Shown: piece after piece, positions 16,843 through 26,617 of the stretch
How the letters are laid out: each line of letters starts with the position of its first letter
How positions within the stretch are numbered: the stretch's first letter is position 1
Assembly: GCA_964568805.1 (NCBI GenBank)
Contig: CAZMRW010000009.1
Coordinates: forward strand, 1 to 64,000
Direction: 5' to 3'
Length of the DNA stretch: 64,000 bases
DNA from: CAZMRW01 sp964568805
GTDB lineage: Bacteria; Pseudomonadota; Gammaproteobacteria; Methylococcales; Methylomonadaceae
Position numbers and translations under genes: made by a program
The notes under the pieces: generated by a model
The model's database searches: none
Seen by the model: only the letters and a program-made list of their open reading frames with translations
What the model was told of the DNA's origin: nothing

Positions 16843-18726
16843 ATGCCCTCAACTCCACAGATACAAACCAGGGAGCAATTGGCCAAATTAGCGATGGGCG
16901 CAATCGGTGTTATATTCGCCGATATCGGAACAAGCCCCTTGTATGCCTTTAAGGAAGTTTTTAACGATGGCATGCCGGTCGATAAAATCCATGTGCTTGG
17001 CGTATTGTCGTTAATTTTTTGGTCGTTGATGCTGGTCGTTACCGCCAAGTATGCGATTTTCATCATGCGCGCCGATAATAAGGGCGAAGGGGGTATTATG
17101 GCGCTCATGGCGCTTGCCTTGCATGGCTCCCGCAATGATCCGCAAAAGAAGGCTATGATCGTCACTATCGGCTTGATCGGCGCGTCGTTATTTTTCGGTG
17201 ACATTATTATTACTCCGGCAATTTCCGTGCTTAGCGCAGTCGAGGGGTTGCAAGTTATTGCTCCGTCCTTGGCCGAGTATGTACTGCCGATTTCCTTTAC
17301 CGTGCTGAGCGGGCTGTTTATTCTGCAATCACGAGGTACGGGCAACATCGGCAAAATGTTTTCGCCCATCATGTGTGTCTGGTTTGGCATTCTCGCGTTT
17401 CTCGGTGTGACCAATATAATCCATGAGCCGGAGGTGTTATCGGCGATTAACCCGTATTACGCGGTTCATTTGGCGTTCGAGGCCGGCTGGCAGGGTTTTG
17501 TGATCATGGGCGCGGTCGTACTCGTTATCACGGGCGCCGAAGCGCTGTATGCCGATATGGGCCATTTTGGCCTGAAGCCGATCCGGTACGCCTGGTTTAG
17601 TTTCGTATTTCCGGCGCTGTTGCTTAATTATTTCGGACAGGGCGCTTTGCTGATCGCGCATCCCGAGGCAATTGAAAATCCGTTCTATTTGCTCGCCCCG
17701 TACTGGGCGCTATATCCGCTGCTGATTCTGTCTACGATGGCGACTGTTATCGCATCACAAGCGGTTATCACGGGCGCGTTCTCGGTGACACGGCAGGCAA
17801 TTCAACTCGGCTACTGTCCGCGCATGAATGTACTGCACACCTCGGGCGGCGAGAAGGGGCAGATCTATATGCCCGCGGTAAATTGGCTGCTTATGGCATC
17901 GGTATCGTTGCTGGTGCTGAGTTTTCAGTCATCGTCGGCGCTGGCATCGGCTTACGTCATCGCTGTGATAGGCACGATGATCGTTGATACCGTGCTGGCA
18001 TTCATCGTCATCCAGGCGCTTTGGCAATGGGAAAAAACCGCCAGCATAACTTTTTTAACAGGGTTTCTGGCTATAGATTTTCTGTTTCTTTCTTCCGATA
18101 TCATGAAAATTCCGAGCGGTGGCTGGCTGCCGTTGGCGACTGGCGCCGGGGTGTTTGTGATCATAACGACCTGGATTAAAGGACGCACCTTGTTACTCGA
18201 ATACATGGAAGAAAAACATATGCTATTCGAAGAGCTGGAGAAAAAAATATCGAATAAGCTCGTGACCGTCGAGGGCACGGCGATTTATCTGGCCAGAACG
18301 TTACACGGTGTTCCCCATGTGCTGCTGCATAATCTCGAACATAACCATGTCCTGCATGATCAAGTCATTGTGCTGACCATCGTTACCAGGAACGAACCTT
18401 ATGTGGACGAAGCGCACCGCGTTAAAATAAGGGTATTTGGAGACAAACGGAATTTTTACCGCGTCAAGCTTTATTACGGTTTCAAGCAAAATGCCGATGT
18501 GCGCCGTGCATTGGATTTATGTAGACTGGAAGGTTTGATGATCGATCCCAAAAAAGTTTCTTTTTTCATCGGTAGCGAACGAGTCGTTTTCCGAACGAAA
18601 AGCCCAATGCCTCCATGGCGAAGGGGCTTGTTCCGGTTTCTGTTCCATAATTCATCGAGTCCAATCGAATTTTTCAAAATACCCGTCGACCGTGTCGTCG
18701 AACTCGGCATTCGTATCGAATTGTAA
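16843..18726 (+). CDS. kup: Kup-family potassium uptake protein
   Basis: A 627-residue K+/H+ symporter of the KUP/HAK/KT family in the inner membrane. The start of the first helix, GAIGVIFADIGTSPLYAFKEVF, is the family signature (residues about 18-40); about 12 hydrophobic segments run to residue 450 and a hydrophilic C-terminal domain of about 170 residues follows. A GAGG ribosome site is nine bases before the ATG. The next gene on the same strand is a K+-dependent-type membrane pyrophosphatase. Confidence 0.96.
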   Translation: MPSTPQIQTREQLAKLAMGAIGVIFADIGTSPLYAFKEVFNDGMPVDKIHVLGVLSLIFWSLMLVVTAKYAIFIMRADNKGEGGIMALMALALHGSRNDPQKKAMIVTIGLIGASLFFGDIIITPAISVLSAVEGLQVIAPSLAEYVLPISFTVLSGLFILQSRGTGNIGKMFSPIMCVWFGILAFLGVTNIIHEPEVLSAINPYYAVHLAFEAGWQGFVIMGAVVLVITGAEALYADMGHFGLKPIRYAWFSFVFPALLLNYFGQGALLIAHPEAIENPFYLLAPYWALYPLLILSTMATVIASQAVITGAFSVTRQAIQLGYCPRMNVLHTSGGEKGQIYMPAVNWLLMASVSLLVLSFQSSSALASAYVIAVIGTMIVDTVLAFIVIQALWQWEKTASITFLTGFLAIDFLFLSSDIMKIPSGGWLPLATGAGVFVIITTWIKGRTLLLEYMEEKHMLFEELEKKISNKLVTVEGTAIYLARTLHGVPHVLLHNLEHNHVLHDQVIVLTIVTRNEPYVDEAHRVKIRVFGDKRNFYRVKLYYGFKQNADVRRALDLCRLEGLMIDPKKVSFFIGSERVVFRTKSPMPPWRRGLFRFLFHNSSSPIEFFKIPVDRVVELGIRIEL

Positions 18727-18924
18727 ATACGGCGAGGCGGGAACTCCCCAATAAGTTGTTTGCGCCCGTACTCGACAGGCTTTGGGCCAAACCATATCAA
18801 TGGACTAGTCAGGGCGCTGTTTAGGATTGCCCCGAATGGACACGCTCTAAATTATTCAGCTTCTTTCGATAGCAGACGGTGGTTAAGTTAAAAGCCATTA
18901 AATTTTTAATTTAGTACAGATATT

Positions 18925-21216
18925 ATGATGAGTCATATTTTTTGGGTTGTGCCGATTTCAGCACTGTTCGCTCTGTTATTTGCCTGGATCTTCTACAAGG
19001 AAATGATGGTACAAGAAGAAGGGACAGAAAAAATGAAAGCGATTGCTTCGTATGTCAGGGAAGGCGCTATGGCTTACCTGAAAAGTCAGTACATAGTGGT
19101 CGGAAAGATATTTATTGTCCTTTTCATCCTGCTTTCTGTGCTGGCTTATCTGGGCGTTCAGAATCCCTTTGTACCGGTTGCATTTATTACAGGCGGTTTC
19201 TTTTCCGGGTTGTGCGGTTACCTTGGCATGCGCACGGCAACATTTGCTTCCAACAGAACGGCCTGGGCAGCTTCAAAATCTCTCAATAAAGCCTTACAGG
19301 TCGCATTAAGAAGCGGCGCGGTGATGGGACTTGTCGTTGTTGGCTTCGGTCTTCTTGATATTTCGCTCTGGTTCCTTTTCCTTAATGATGTTATTTTCAC
19401 TCCCGACCATATGATGACAGGAGTCAAATGGCTGGGACTCACCTTTGTTCCGGAAGGAATCGATGAGCATGGAAAACTGATTGAAATTACCGCCACGATG
19501 ATCACATTTGGTATGGGTGCATCCACTCAGGCGTTATTTGCACGTGTCGGAGGCGGTATTTTTACCAAAGCTGCTGATGTCGGCGCTGATCTGGTCGGTA
19601 AGGTGGAAGTGGGCATTCCTGAAGATGACCCGCGAAATCCTGCCACTATCGCCGATAATGTGGGTGACAATGTCGGCGATGTTGCAGGGATGGGGGCGGA
19701 CTTGTATGAATCCTACGCAGGATCGATTCTAGCCACTGCGGCTCTTGGAGCGGCACTTCCTTCGTTGACAGGAGACGATCAGATGAAGGCCGTCATTGCG
19801 CCAATGCTTGTTTCCGGTGTAGGCATATTTCTGTCGATTGCCGGCGTTTATATGGTGAGCACCAAAGAGTCGGCTACGCCGAAAAATCTTCTGAATGCAT
19901 TACTGCTGGGTACAGGCGGCAGTTCATTGCTTATCTTGGTTGTCCTTGCGTTAATGGCTCATGCAGGATGGATTTCATGGGGCATATTCGGCGCCGTGGT
20001 TTCAGGACTAATTGCGGGCGTGATTATTGGCCAGTCATCTGAATATTTTACTTCGGATGGATACAAGCCGACACAGGGAATCGCCGCGCAATCTCAAACG
20101 GGACCCGCGACAGTTGTGATTGAAGGTTTAGCCGTCGGCATGTTCTCAACCTGGTTGCCGGTAATGACCATCGTTGCCGGAATAATTGCAGCCTATGGTT
20201 TTGCAGGTGGCTTTCATGATTTTGCGATGGGCGTTTACGGCATCGGTTTTGCGGCAGTGGGTATGTTATCGACATTAGGCATTACACTTGCGACGGATAC
20301 CTTTGGTCCGATCGCCGACAATGCCGGCGGGAATGCAGAGATGTCTAAATTACCCAAAGAGGTAAGAGAAAGAACTGATGCGTTGGATGGTCTCGGCAAT
20401 ACCACTGCTGCAACCGGAAAAGGATTTGCCATGGGTTCAGCGGCTCTTACTGCGCTGGCATTGATTGCCGCTTATATGGAAGAGGTTAAATTGTGGCTTG
20501 GGAGATTGGCCGACAAAAGCATCGAGGGTTTTAAACAAATCGGTGACATTCTTTTCTATAAGAGTCATGTGCCTGTTATCGTTCAGGAGGGGCAGCGGGC
20601 AGTCGATCTAAGCCATGCAACCATAAGGGATTTTGCCGCAGCTTATGACCTTTCAATTTTTAACCCGATACTTCTTGCCGGTTTATTCATCGGATCAATG
20701 ATGACGTTTGTATTTTCTGCAATGGCTATGAAAGCGGTCGGAAGGAATGCCGGCATAATGGTTGATGAAGTCAGGCGCCAGTTCCGTGACATTCCGGGCA
20801 TCATGGAAGGAACAGGAAAACCGGAGTATGCGAAATGTGTTGAGATAGCAACCCGTGGCGCCCAGAAAGAGATGGTCATTCCTGCCCTGATGGCGATCAT
20901 TGTTCCTGTTGTAACCGGGATTATTTTGGGTGTTCCGGGAGTCGTGGGTCTTCTTGCGGGGGGCATGACTACTGGCTTCACCCTGGCAAGTATGCTTAAT
21001 AACGCAGGAGGGGCCTGGGATAATGCCAAGAAATACATTGAAAAGGGCCATTACGGCGGTAAGAACAGCGATTGCCATAAAGCAAGCGTGGTCGGGGATA
21101 CCGTCGGCGATCCATTCAAGGATACCGCCGGCCCGGCAATGAATATTCTAATCAAACTGATGTCGATGGTCTCGGTCGTTATGGCAGGCGTGACAGTTGC
21201 CTGGAGTATCTTTTAA
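18925..21216 (+). CDS. hppA: Membrane-bound ion-translocating pyrophosphatase, K+-dependent type
   Basis: Hydrolyses pyrophosphate and pumps H+ or Na+ across the membrane. The 763-residue protein has about 16 hydrophobic segments and the signature around EDDPRNPATIADNVGDNVGD that binds Mg-PPi. The K+ determinant region reads GNTTAATGKG with Ala495, where K+-independent enzymes have Lys, so it should need potassium. It is somewhat longer than many bacterial forms because of an extra loop near residues 525-565 (KLWLGRLADKSIEG onward). Methanotrophs are known to use pyrophosphate-dependent phosphofructokinase and recycle PPi. H+ versus Na+ specificity cannot be fixed by eye. Two adjacent ATG codons (18925, 18928) could serve as start; the ribosome site is weak. 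Confidence 0.95.
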   Translation: MMSHIFWVVPISALFALLFAWIFYKEMMVQEEGTEKMKAIASYVREGAMAYLKSQYIVVGKIFIVLFILLSVLAYLGVQNPFVPVAFITGGFFSGLCGYLGMRTATFASNRTAWAASKSLNKALQVALRSGAVMGLVVVGFGLLDISLWFLFLNDVIFTPDHMMTGVKWLGLTFVPEGIDEHGKLIEITATMITFGMGASTQALFARVGGGIFTKAADVGADLVGKVEVGIPEDDPRNPATIADNVGDNVGDVAGMGADLYESYAGSILATAALGAALPSLTGDDQMKAVIAPMLVSGVGIFLSIAGVYMVSTKESATPKNLLNALLLGTGGSSLLILVVLALMAHAGWISWGIFGAVVSGLIAGVIIGQSSEYFTSDGYKPTQGIAAQSQTGPATVVIEGLAVGMFSTWLPVMTIVAGIIAAYGFAGGFHDFAMGVYGIGFAAVGMLSTLGITLATDTFGPIADNAGGNAEMSKLPKEVRERTDALDGLGNTTAATGKGFAMGSAALTALALIAAYMEEVKLWLGRLADKSIEGFKQIGDILFYKSHVPVIVQEGQRAVDLSHATIRDFAAAYDLSIFNPILLAGLFIGSMMTFVFSAMAMKAVGRNAGIMVDEVRRQFRDIPGIMEGTGKPEYAKCVEIATRGAQKEMVIPALMAIIVPVVTGIILGVPGVVGLLAGGMTTGFTLASMLNNAGGAWDNAKKYIEKGHYGGKNSDCHKASVVGDTVGDPFKDTAGPAMNILIKLMSMVSVVMAGVTVAWSIF

Positions 21217-21441
21217 GCCATGGAAAAGCCGGGAGTTATTGGCTTCGGCGCTTTGTTTCATTCCCATGATCAGGAGTAACATCTTTATCAGGATGATCGC
21301 AGTGGCCGGAAGATTAATGAGTCGACCCAATTTTGACGCTTTGGTCAGCGAAGCCGGCAAAGCCATAGGCCTAACCGTCGGCGACAATGTGCAGAAACAG
21401 CATTGTTGGGTTGGCAGTTGCCAACCACAACCTTAGAAGAT

Positions 21442-22173
21442 TTATTCTTCTGTTTTGTCTACTGGGGGTGCCTTGTGTGAGATGGCCTCGGAATTATCAG
21501 CGTCCGTTTCGGCTTGTTCATTCGTTTTTAGTGTCGAATTGGTCGTTGCTGCTGCCGCGGCTTCCTTTTTTTCAATTACCGCTGCCATGAAATCAGTGAA
21601 CCAGACTTGATCTTTAACGCCGCCAAGATCAGGATCGTTAATGATATCAGCGGGATCCGGCAGACTGCCCTTGTCTCTGGAGTGCTCCAGGGCTTTTAAA
21701 CAGGCATCGGCATCGCCGCGAAGAGCATAAATACAGGCCAAATTGTAGGAAGCGGCACCGGACTGGATCGCATTGGCTTTTTCAAATTCCACTTTGGCTT
21801 GGTCATAAAGCGCATCATCGAAGGCAACGCCCTGGAGCCGGGCCAGGTCCATATAGGCGACGCCGCCGTCAATGGCGGCGGCAAGGTAATTGGGATCGAT
21901 GGTCATGCAGAATGAGAATTTGGCCATGGCCTCCCGATAAAGCTTGACCGCTTCCTCGCCGGATTTTGTTTTGGCCTGATGTAACAGGGCGTGGCCCCAG
22001 AAATACAAGGCCTGAGCTCGCAAGGGATCGTCGCTGACAACTTCGGCATAACCCTGATAGACCGTTTTAAATAAATGATCGGCCTTGGCGCCTTCACTTT
22101 TGCGTGCCTGGGCGGTTTGCTTGATGTACGAGTTTAATCTGGATTTTTTGGTTAACGAATCCAAAAATGACAT
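21442..22173 (-). CDS. TPR-repeat protein of unknown function
   Basis: A 243-residue soluble protein. Residues about 25-190 contain helix pairs of tetratricopeptide type, for example AQALYFWGHALLHQA and GAASYNLACIYALRGDADACLKAL. The C-terminal 45 residues are low-complexity (AAAAATTNSTLKTNEQ) and acidic, probably disordered. A strong ribosome site, AGGAGA, precedes the ATG. TPR proteins scaffold other proteins; no partner is evident. It lies downstream of rhlE on the same strand with a 90-base gap and could be co-transcribed. No signal peptide. Confidence 0.8.
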   Translation of the reverse strand: MSFLDSLTKKSRLNSYIKQTAQARKSEGAKADHLFKTVYQGYAEVVSDDPLRAQALYFWGHALLHQAKTKSGEEAVKLYREAMAKFSFCMTIDPNYLAAAIDGGVAYMDLARLQGVAFDDALYDQAKVEFEKANAIQSGAASYNLACIYALRGDADACLKALEHSRDKGSLPDPADIINDPDLGGVKDQVWFTDFMAAVIEKKEAAAAATTNSTLKTNEQAETDADNSEAISHKAPPVDKTEE

Positions 22174-22262
22174 GACTTGTCTCCTTTTCTGCTGGTTGAT
22201 GAATTGAGCTCTCTAATAACAGCTCTGTTTTTTCAGGGCATTGTGTAACTTGCAATTGATTT

Positions 22263-23552
22263 CTAAGACAAAAGGGCTTGAGGTTTTTTGCGGCGGTTAC
22301 CGCCAAGGCCCGATTTGGAGTTGCGGCGAGGCTCATTTTTACTATGCCGGTAATCTTTTTTGGTGCTACTCTTGCTTTTAGTTTTCTGTTTATTCACATC
22401 GGCGACTTTTAACGACACCGGTTCATAGCCGGTATCGGCAACACGTGGAATTTCCCGTTTCAGCAGATTCTCAATGGCCGCCAACAAATAGGCTTCTTCA
22501 GGACACACCAGCGAAATCGCTTCGCCGTTCATGCCGGCGCGTCCGGTGCGGCCGATCCGGTGCACATAATCCTCGGCTACTTGCGGCAGGTCGAAATTAA
22601 TGACATGAGGCAACTGATCTATGTCCAATCCGCGCGCGGCAATGTCAGTTGCAACCAGCACCGCTACTTTTCCGGCTTTAAAGGATTCCAACGCTCTGCT
22701 GCGAGCGCCCTGTGATTTGTCGCCGTGCAGTGCGGCAGTGCGAATGCCGTCCTTGATCAATTGCTTTTCCAGACGATCGGCGCCGTGCTTGGTGCGGACA
22801 AAAACCAGCACCTGCTTCCAGTTGCCGCTGCCGATCAGATAAGACAGCAGTTCGCGCTTATATTCCTTATTAATGCCGTAAACGCGCTCGGTGATGTTGT
22901 CGGCGGTCGCATTGGGACTTGCCACTTCGACTTCAGCCGGGTTGCGCAGCAGCTGGCTCGCCAGGGCTTTGATCTCAGATGGAAACGTGGCCGAAAACAA
23001 CAGGCTTTGCCGTTGTTTGGGCAAAAAGCCCATGATTTTACGGATGTCCGGCATGAATCCCATATCGAGCATGCGATCGGCCTCGTCCAGCACCAGGATC
23101 TCGACGCTCGACAAGTCAATGTTTCTTTGCAGCACATGATCGATCAGGCGGCCGGGAGTGGCCACGATGATATCGCAGCCTCTGCGCAGATTGCGGATTT
23201 GGCCGTTAATACTGACACCGCCGACGATGACCTCGGCAAACAACGGTAAATGCTTGCCGTAAATTTTTACGCTTTCGAAAACCTGTGCAGCCAGTTCACG
23301 CGTCGGCGTCAAAATCAGCGCTCTGATCTTGCGCGGTTTCTGATGCAGGTCCGGCTTCTCTGCCAGACGTTGCAACATGGGCAGAGTAAAACTCGCCGTT
23401 TTGCCGGTTCCGGTTTGTGCGCCAGCCAGTACATCCATCCCGTCAAGTATTAACGGTATGGCTTTTTGTTGTACCGGCGTCGGGGTGGTGTAACCTTGTT
23501 CGGATACCGCATTAAGGAGTTGCTCGGTCAGACCGAGCCGTTCAAAAGACAT
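22263..23552 (-). CDS. rhlE: DEAD-box RNA helicase RhlE
   Basis: ATP-dependent RNA helicase, typically involved in ribosome assembly and cold growth. Motifs in order: Q motif around PTPVQQKAIP, AQTGTGKT (I), PTRELA (Ia), TPGR, DEAD (II), SAT (III), ARGLDID and HRIGRTGR (VI); a short basic tail follows. The open frame extends 36 codons upstream, but the ATG at 23552 (MSFERLGL) has AGAGG seven bases before it and a promoter at 23593-23621 lies inside the extension, so this start is preferred (429 residues). RhlE rather than DbpA/SrmB from the overall motif spacing and MSFERLGL start. Confidence 0.93.
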   Translation of the reverse strand: MSFERLGLTEQLLNAVSEQGYTTPTPVQQKAIPLILDGMDVLAGAQTGTGKTASFTLPMLQRLAEKPDLHQKPRKIRALILTPTRELAAQVFESVKIYGKHLPLFAEVIVGGVSINGQIRNLRRGCDIIVATPGRLIDHVLQRNIDLSSVEILVLDEADRMLDMGFMPDIRKIMGFLPKQRQSLLFSATFPSEIKALASQLLRNPAEVEVASPNATADNITERVYGINKEYKRELLSYLIGSGNWKQVLVFVRTKHGADRLEKQLIKDGIRTAALHGDKSQGARSRALESFKAGKVAVLVATDIAARGLDIDQLPHVINFDLPQVAEDYVHRIGRTGRAGMNGEAISLVCPEEAYLLAAIENLLKREIPRVADTGYEPVSLKVADVNKQKTKSKSSTKKDYRHSKNEPRRNSKSGLGGNRRKKPQALLS

Positions 23553-23592
23553 TACAAACCTCTGACGTGAACATTTCGTATTCAAATTGACC

Positions 23593-23621
23593 ACTATAAG
23601 GGACAATTTTAAATTTTCCAA
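23593..23621 (-). promoter_or_regulatory. Sigma-70-type promoter for rhlE
   Basis: On the minus strand TTGGAA (23616-23621) and TATAGT (23593-23598) are separated by 17 bases. Transcription would start near 23586, giving a leader of about 35 bases before the rhlE ATG at 23552. The 347 bases between rhlE and cysQ contain no gene. Confidence 0.65.
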
Positions 23622-23844
23622 TTTTTCTTCCGGAAAATGTAGTCGATGCTGCTCTGGCATCCTAAAATGATCTTTATCTGAATCATTTTTTCTGAAGGCA
23701 GAGAATATTTTATTGAGGGCTTATTTTTGATGGAACAACAGCCGGTCAGGCTCTAACCAATTAAATGCTATTAAGAGCTCGCCAAAATGGCCTGATTATG
23801 AAACAATTGCATGCAGGATTACAGTTCCGCTGAGGGCAAAATTA

Positions 23845-23873
23845 TTGATTGATTTCATTTGTGTACATACAAT
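23845..23873 (+). promoter_or_regulatory. Sigma-70-type promoter for cysQ-cysC
   Basis: TTGATT (23845-23850), a 17-base spacer and TACAAT (23868-23873). The predicted transcript starts near 23880, just before the AAAGGA ribosome site and the ATG at 23900. This argues against the longer cysQ reading frame that begins at 23849. Confidence 0.65.
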
Positions 23874-23899
23874 TATTCGGGCAAAGGATGGTGTTTTTT

Positions 23900-24703
23900 A
23901 TGTATGAACAGTTGTTATCTCACGTTATAACGATTGCAATGGATGCTGGCAAAGCCATTATGAAAGTTTATGATGAACCAGCCAATACCGTCTCCTATAA
24001 ATCAGATCAGTCGCCTTTAACAGAGGCTGATTTAGCCTCTCACAATACCATTATTAATGGTTTAAAACAGCTGGATACAAACTGGCCGATCCTTTCCGAG
24101 GAATCGACCGATATTCCCGTGCAACAACGAGCGGACTGGCAGCGATTTTGGTTAGTTGATCCGCTTGACGGCACCAAGGAATTTCTTAAGCGGAATGGTG
24201 AATTTACCGTAAATATTGCCCTGATCGACCAGGGTGAACCCGTTTTGGGAATAGTTTATGCTCCCGCGTTGGACGTCTGCTATTCAGGGGCGAGGGGCCT
24301 GGGCGCTTTTGTCAAACATGGCGCGATGCCGACTCAGCGTATCGAAGTCAGGAAACGGGATGCGGATGAAGCGATCAAGGTAGTTGCCAGCCGCTCCCAC
24401 TGCGACCAACGGACAACAGCCTTGCTCGATCAATTAGGCAAATACGAATGTATCAGCATGGGCAGTTCCCTGAAGCTTTGTCTGGTAGCCGAAGGCATGG
24501 CGCATCTTTATCCGCGTTTGGGTCCGACCATGGAGTGGGATACCGCAGCGGCTCATGCCGTGGTCAACGAAGCGGGCGGGATGGTTTGCGACCAGACCGG
24601 CCAAGAATTGAAATACAATAAGCCAGATTTACATAATCCCGAGTTCTTCGTGCTGGGAAAAACAGATACAACGATGCTGACAACAATTAAAAATTGTATA
24701 TGA
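23900..24703 (+). CDS. cysQ: 3'(2'),5'-bisphosphate nucleotidase CysQ
   Basis: Mg-dependent phosphatase that removes the 3' phosphate of PAP, the product left by sulfotransferases and PAPS reductase. The inositol-monophosphatase fold motifs are SEES near residue 73, DPLDGTKEF (metal site) and WDTAAAHAVVNEAGG at the C-terminus. The ATG at 23900 (MYEQLLSHV) fits the promoter at 23845 and the family length (267 residues); the frame is open further upstream. Its stop overlaps the cysC start by four bases (ATGA). Next to two sulfotransferase genes it would keep PAP from accumulating. Confidence 0.95.
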   Translation: MYEQLLSHVITIAMDAGKAIMKVYDEPANTVSYKSDQSPLTEADLASHNTIINGLKQLDTNWPILSEESTDIPVQQRADWQRFWLVDPLDGTKEFLKRNGEFTVNIALIDQGEPVLGIVYAPALDVCYSGARGLGAFVKHGAMPTQRIEVRKRDADEAIKVVASRSHCDQRTTALLDQLGKYECISMGSSLKLCLVAEGMAHLYPRLGPTMEWDTAAAHAVVNEAGGMVCDQTGQELKYNKPDLHNPEFFVLGKTDTTMLTTIKNCI

Positions 24704-25326
24704 CCGAATCCATCAAAAATCAAATTTCGACCAATGTTGTTTGGCATCATGCCACGGTTACGCGTGCCCGGCGTGAGCGGAAACATGGTCACCGCGGAGC
24801 CATACTCTGGTTTACCGGCCTTTCGGGAGCCGGAAAATCAACCCTTGCTCATGCGGTTGAGGAAAAGCTCCATCAACTGGGTTGTAGTACCTTTGTCCTG
24901 GATGGCGATAATGTCCGCCACGGCTTATGCGGCGATCTGGGTTTTAGCACCGATGCGCGTAATGAAAATATTCGCAGGGTCGGCGAGGTTGCCAAACTTT
25001 TCATGGAAGCCGGTATAATTGTGTTGACCGCATTCATATCTCCCTATCGGGCAGATCGTGAGCGTGTTCGAGGGATGGTTGAGCACGGCGATTTTCTGGA
25101 AATTTATTGCAACAGTCCCATCGAAGTCTGTGAATCCCGCGATGTCAAAGGGCTCTATAAAAAAGCGCGCGCCGGGCAAATACAGGAATTTACTGGAATT
25201 TCTTCCCCCTATGAAGCCCCGTTCGATCCTGAGCTGAAGGTAAACACGGGTTCTGATAATCTGGATACCTGTGTCCAAAAAACATTAGACTTGCTGGCCC
25301 AGCATCAGATTATCAAATGTTCATAA
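24700..25326 (+). CDS. cysC: Adenylyl-sulfate kinase CysC
   Basis: Phosphorylates APS to PAPS, the sulfate donor. The P-loop GLSGAGKS lies at residues 40-47, followed by the family motifs LDGDNVRHGL, FISPYRADR and the lid segment GLYKKARAG. The frame is open to 24694 via TTG, but the ATG at 24700 overlapping the cysQ stop is the natural start (208 residues). Sulfate adenylyltransferase (cysDN) is not in the window. The cysQ-cysC pair directly precedes a polysaccharide locus with two PAPS-type sulfotransferases, which suggests PAPS is made here for sulfation as well as, or instead of, assimilation. Confidence 0.96.
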   Translation: MTESIKNQISTNVVWHHATVTRARRERKHGHRGAILWFTGLSGAGKSTLAHAVEEKLHQLGCSTFVLDGDNVRHGLCGDLGFSTDARNENIRRVGEVAKLFMEAGIIVLTAFISPYRADRERVRGMVEHGDFLEIYCNSPIEVCESRDVKGLYKKARAGQIQEFTGISSPYEAPFDPELKVNTGSDNLDTCVQKTLDLLAQHQIIKCS

Positions 25327-25438
25327 ACGTTTCGTGCCACTCATTCAGGCAAAATCAATGCGGCATTGTTTTGTCCATGATTGTTGAATTCATGGTTGGG
25401 AATTCACACGTTTTCAGTGATTGATGTCAGCATATTAA

Positions 25439-26617
25439 GTGATAAAAAAAATTCAAACTACTCAGGATTTAGCCGTCAATGGTGCGTTGCCCGCATTTGA
25501 ACAGCCACTTCACGTCGGCCGTCCAAATATCGGCAGCCGTGAGAGATTTCTTCAATATGCCGAGGACATATTCGACAGCGGCCGGTTAAGCAATAACGGT
25601 CCTATGGTACAGGAGTTTGAGAGCAAGGTTGCACGCTCGCATGGGGTTAAACATTGCGTTGCGATGTGCAACGGTACTGTGGCACTGGAGATCGCTATAC
25701 GGGCTCTTGGCTTGACCGGGGAAGTCATTGTTCCCTCTTATACCTTTATTGCTACCGCTCATGCCCTGCATTGGCAGGCCATTACCCCGGTTTTTGCCGA
25801 TATTGATCAGCACTCTCATACCCTGGATCCAGCGGCCGTCAGGCGCATGATCACTCCCCGGACGACCGGCATCATCGGTGTTCATCTGTGGGGAAACAGC
25901 GCTCCGGTTGAAGAATTGCAAGCCATTGCCGATGAGTTCAACCTGAAGTTGATGTTTGATGCGGCCCATGCCTTCAGTTGTTCGCATAACGGCAAAATGA
26001 TCGGTAATTTTGGCGCCTGCGAAGTGTTCAGCTTTCACGCCACCAAATTTTTTAACACCTTCGAAGGAGGCGCTGTCGTCACCAACGACGACGAACTGGC
26101 CGAGACCATGCGTCTGATGCGGAATTTCGGATTTGCGGGTATGGACAATGTCATCTATCCGGGTACAAACGGCAAGATGATCGAAATTGCCGCGGCGATG
26201 GGCCTGGTCAATCTTGATTCAATTGATCAAGTAATCGAGGCCAATCGCAATAATTATCAGACTTATCGGGAAATGCTGTCAGGCCTGCCCGGTCTCAGTT
26301 TGCTGCAATTTAACGAAGCGGAGCGGACTAATTACCAGTATGTCGTCATGGAAGTGGGCGAACGTTGCTCGGTAACCAGGGATCAAATCATCCGAGCGCT
26401 GCATGGCGAAAATATACTCGCGCGTAAATATTTCTGGCCTGGTTGTCACAGGATGAAACCTTATCGCGATTTATTTCCGCATGCCGGATTGCTATTGCCC
26501 AATACTCAAAAAGTTGCGGACAGGGTCGTTGTTCTGCCGACGGGGACGACCATGACTGAGGAAATGGTTAAAACCGTTGCGGCGGTAATTCGTGTGCTGG
26601 TGGCAGGCCGCGCATGA
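25439..26617 (+). CDS. DegT/DnrJ/EryC1/StrS-family sugar aminotransferase
   Basis: PLP enzyme that converts a nucleotide-linked keto-sugar to an amino-sugar. The 392 residues show the family order: NGTVALEIAIRALGL, VPSYTFIATAHAL, DAAHAF and the Schiff-base Lys203 in FSFHATKFF, then EGGAVVTND. The start is GTG. It overlaps the WbqC-like gene by four bases, so the two work together, probably to make and then modify an amino-deoxy sugar. The substrate sugar (for example a dTDP-4-keto-6-deoxyhexose) is not readable; no dTDP-glucose genes are in the window. Confidence 0.9.
   Translation: MIKKIQTTQDLAVNGALPAFEQPLHVGRPNIGSRERFLQYAEDIFDSGRLSNNGPMVQEFESKVARSHGVKHCVAMCNGTVALEIAIRALGLTGEVIVPSYTFIATAHALHWQAITPVFADIDQHSHTLDPAAVRRMITPRTTGIIGVHLWGNSAPVEELQAIADEFNLKLMFDAAHAFSCSHNGKMIGNFGACEVFSFHATKFFNTFEGGAVVTNDDELAETMRLMRNFGFAGMDNVIYPGTNGKMIEIAAAMGLVNLDSIDQVIEANRNNYQTYREMLSGLPGLSLLQFNEAERTNYQYVVMEVGERCSVTRDQIIRALHGENILARKYFWPGCHRMKPYRDLFPHAGLLLPNTQKVADRVVVLPTGTTMTEEMVKTVAAVIRVLVAGRA

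Noticed and set aside
21197..21436. 79-codon frame between hppA and the TPR gene, with a short hairpin at 21409-21426
   Set aside because: No recognisable protein; the hairpin GGTTGGC/GCCAACC has no T-run, so it is not called a terminator.
23666..23691. AATGAT/ATCATT stem followed by six T between rhlE and cysQ
   Set aside because: Short A-T stem with no upstream plus-strand transcript to end.
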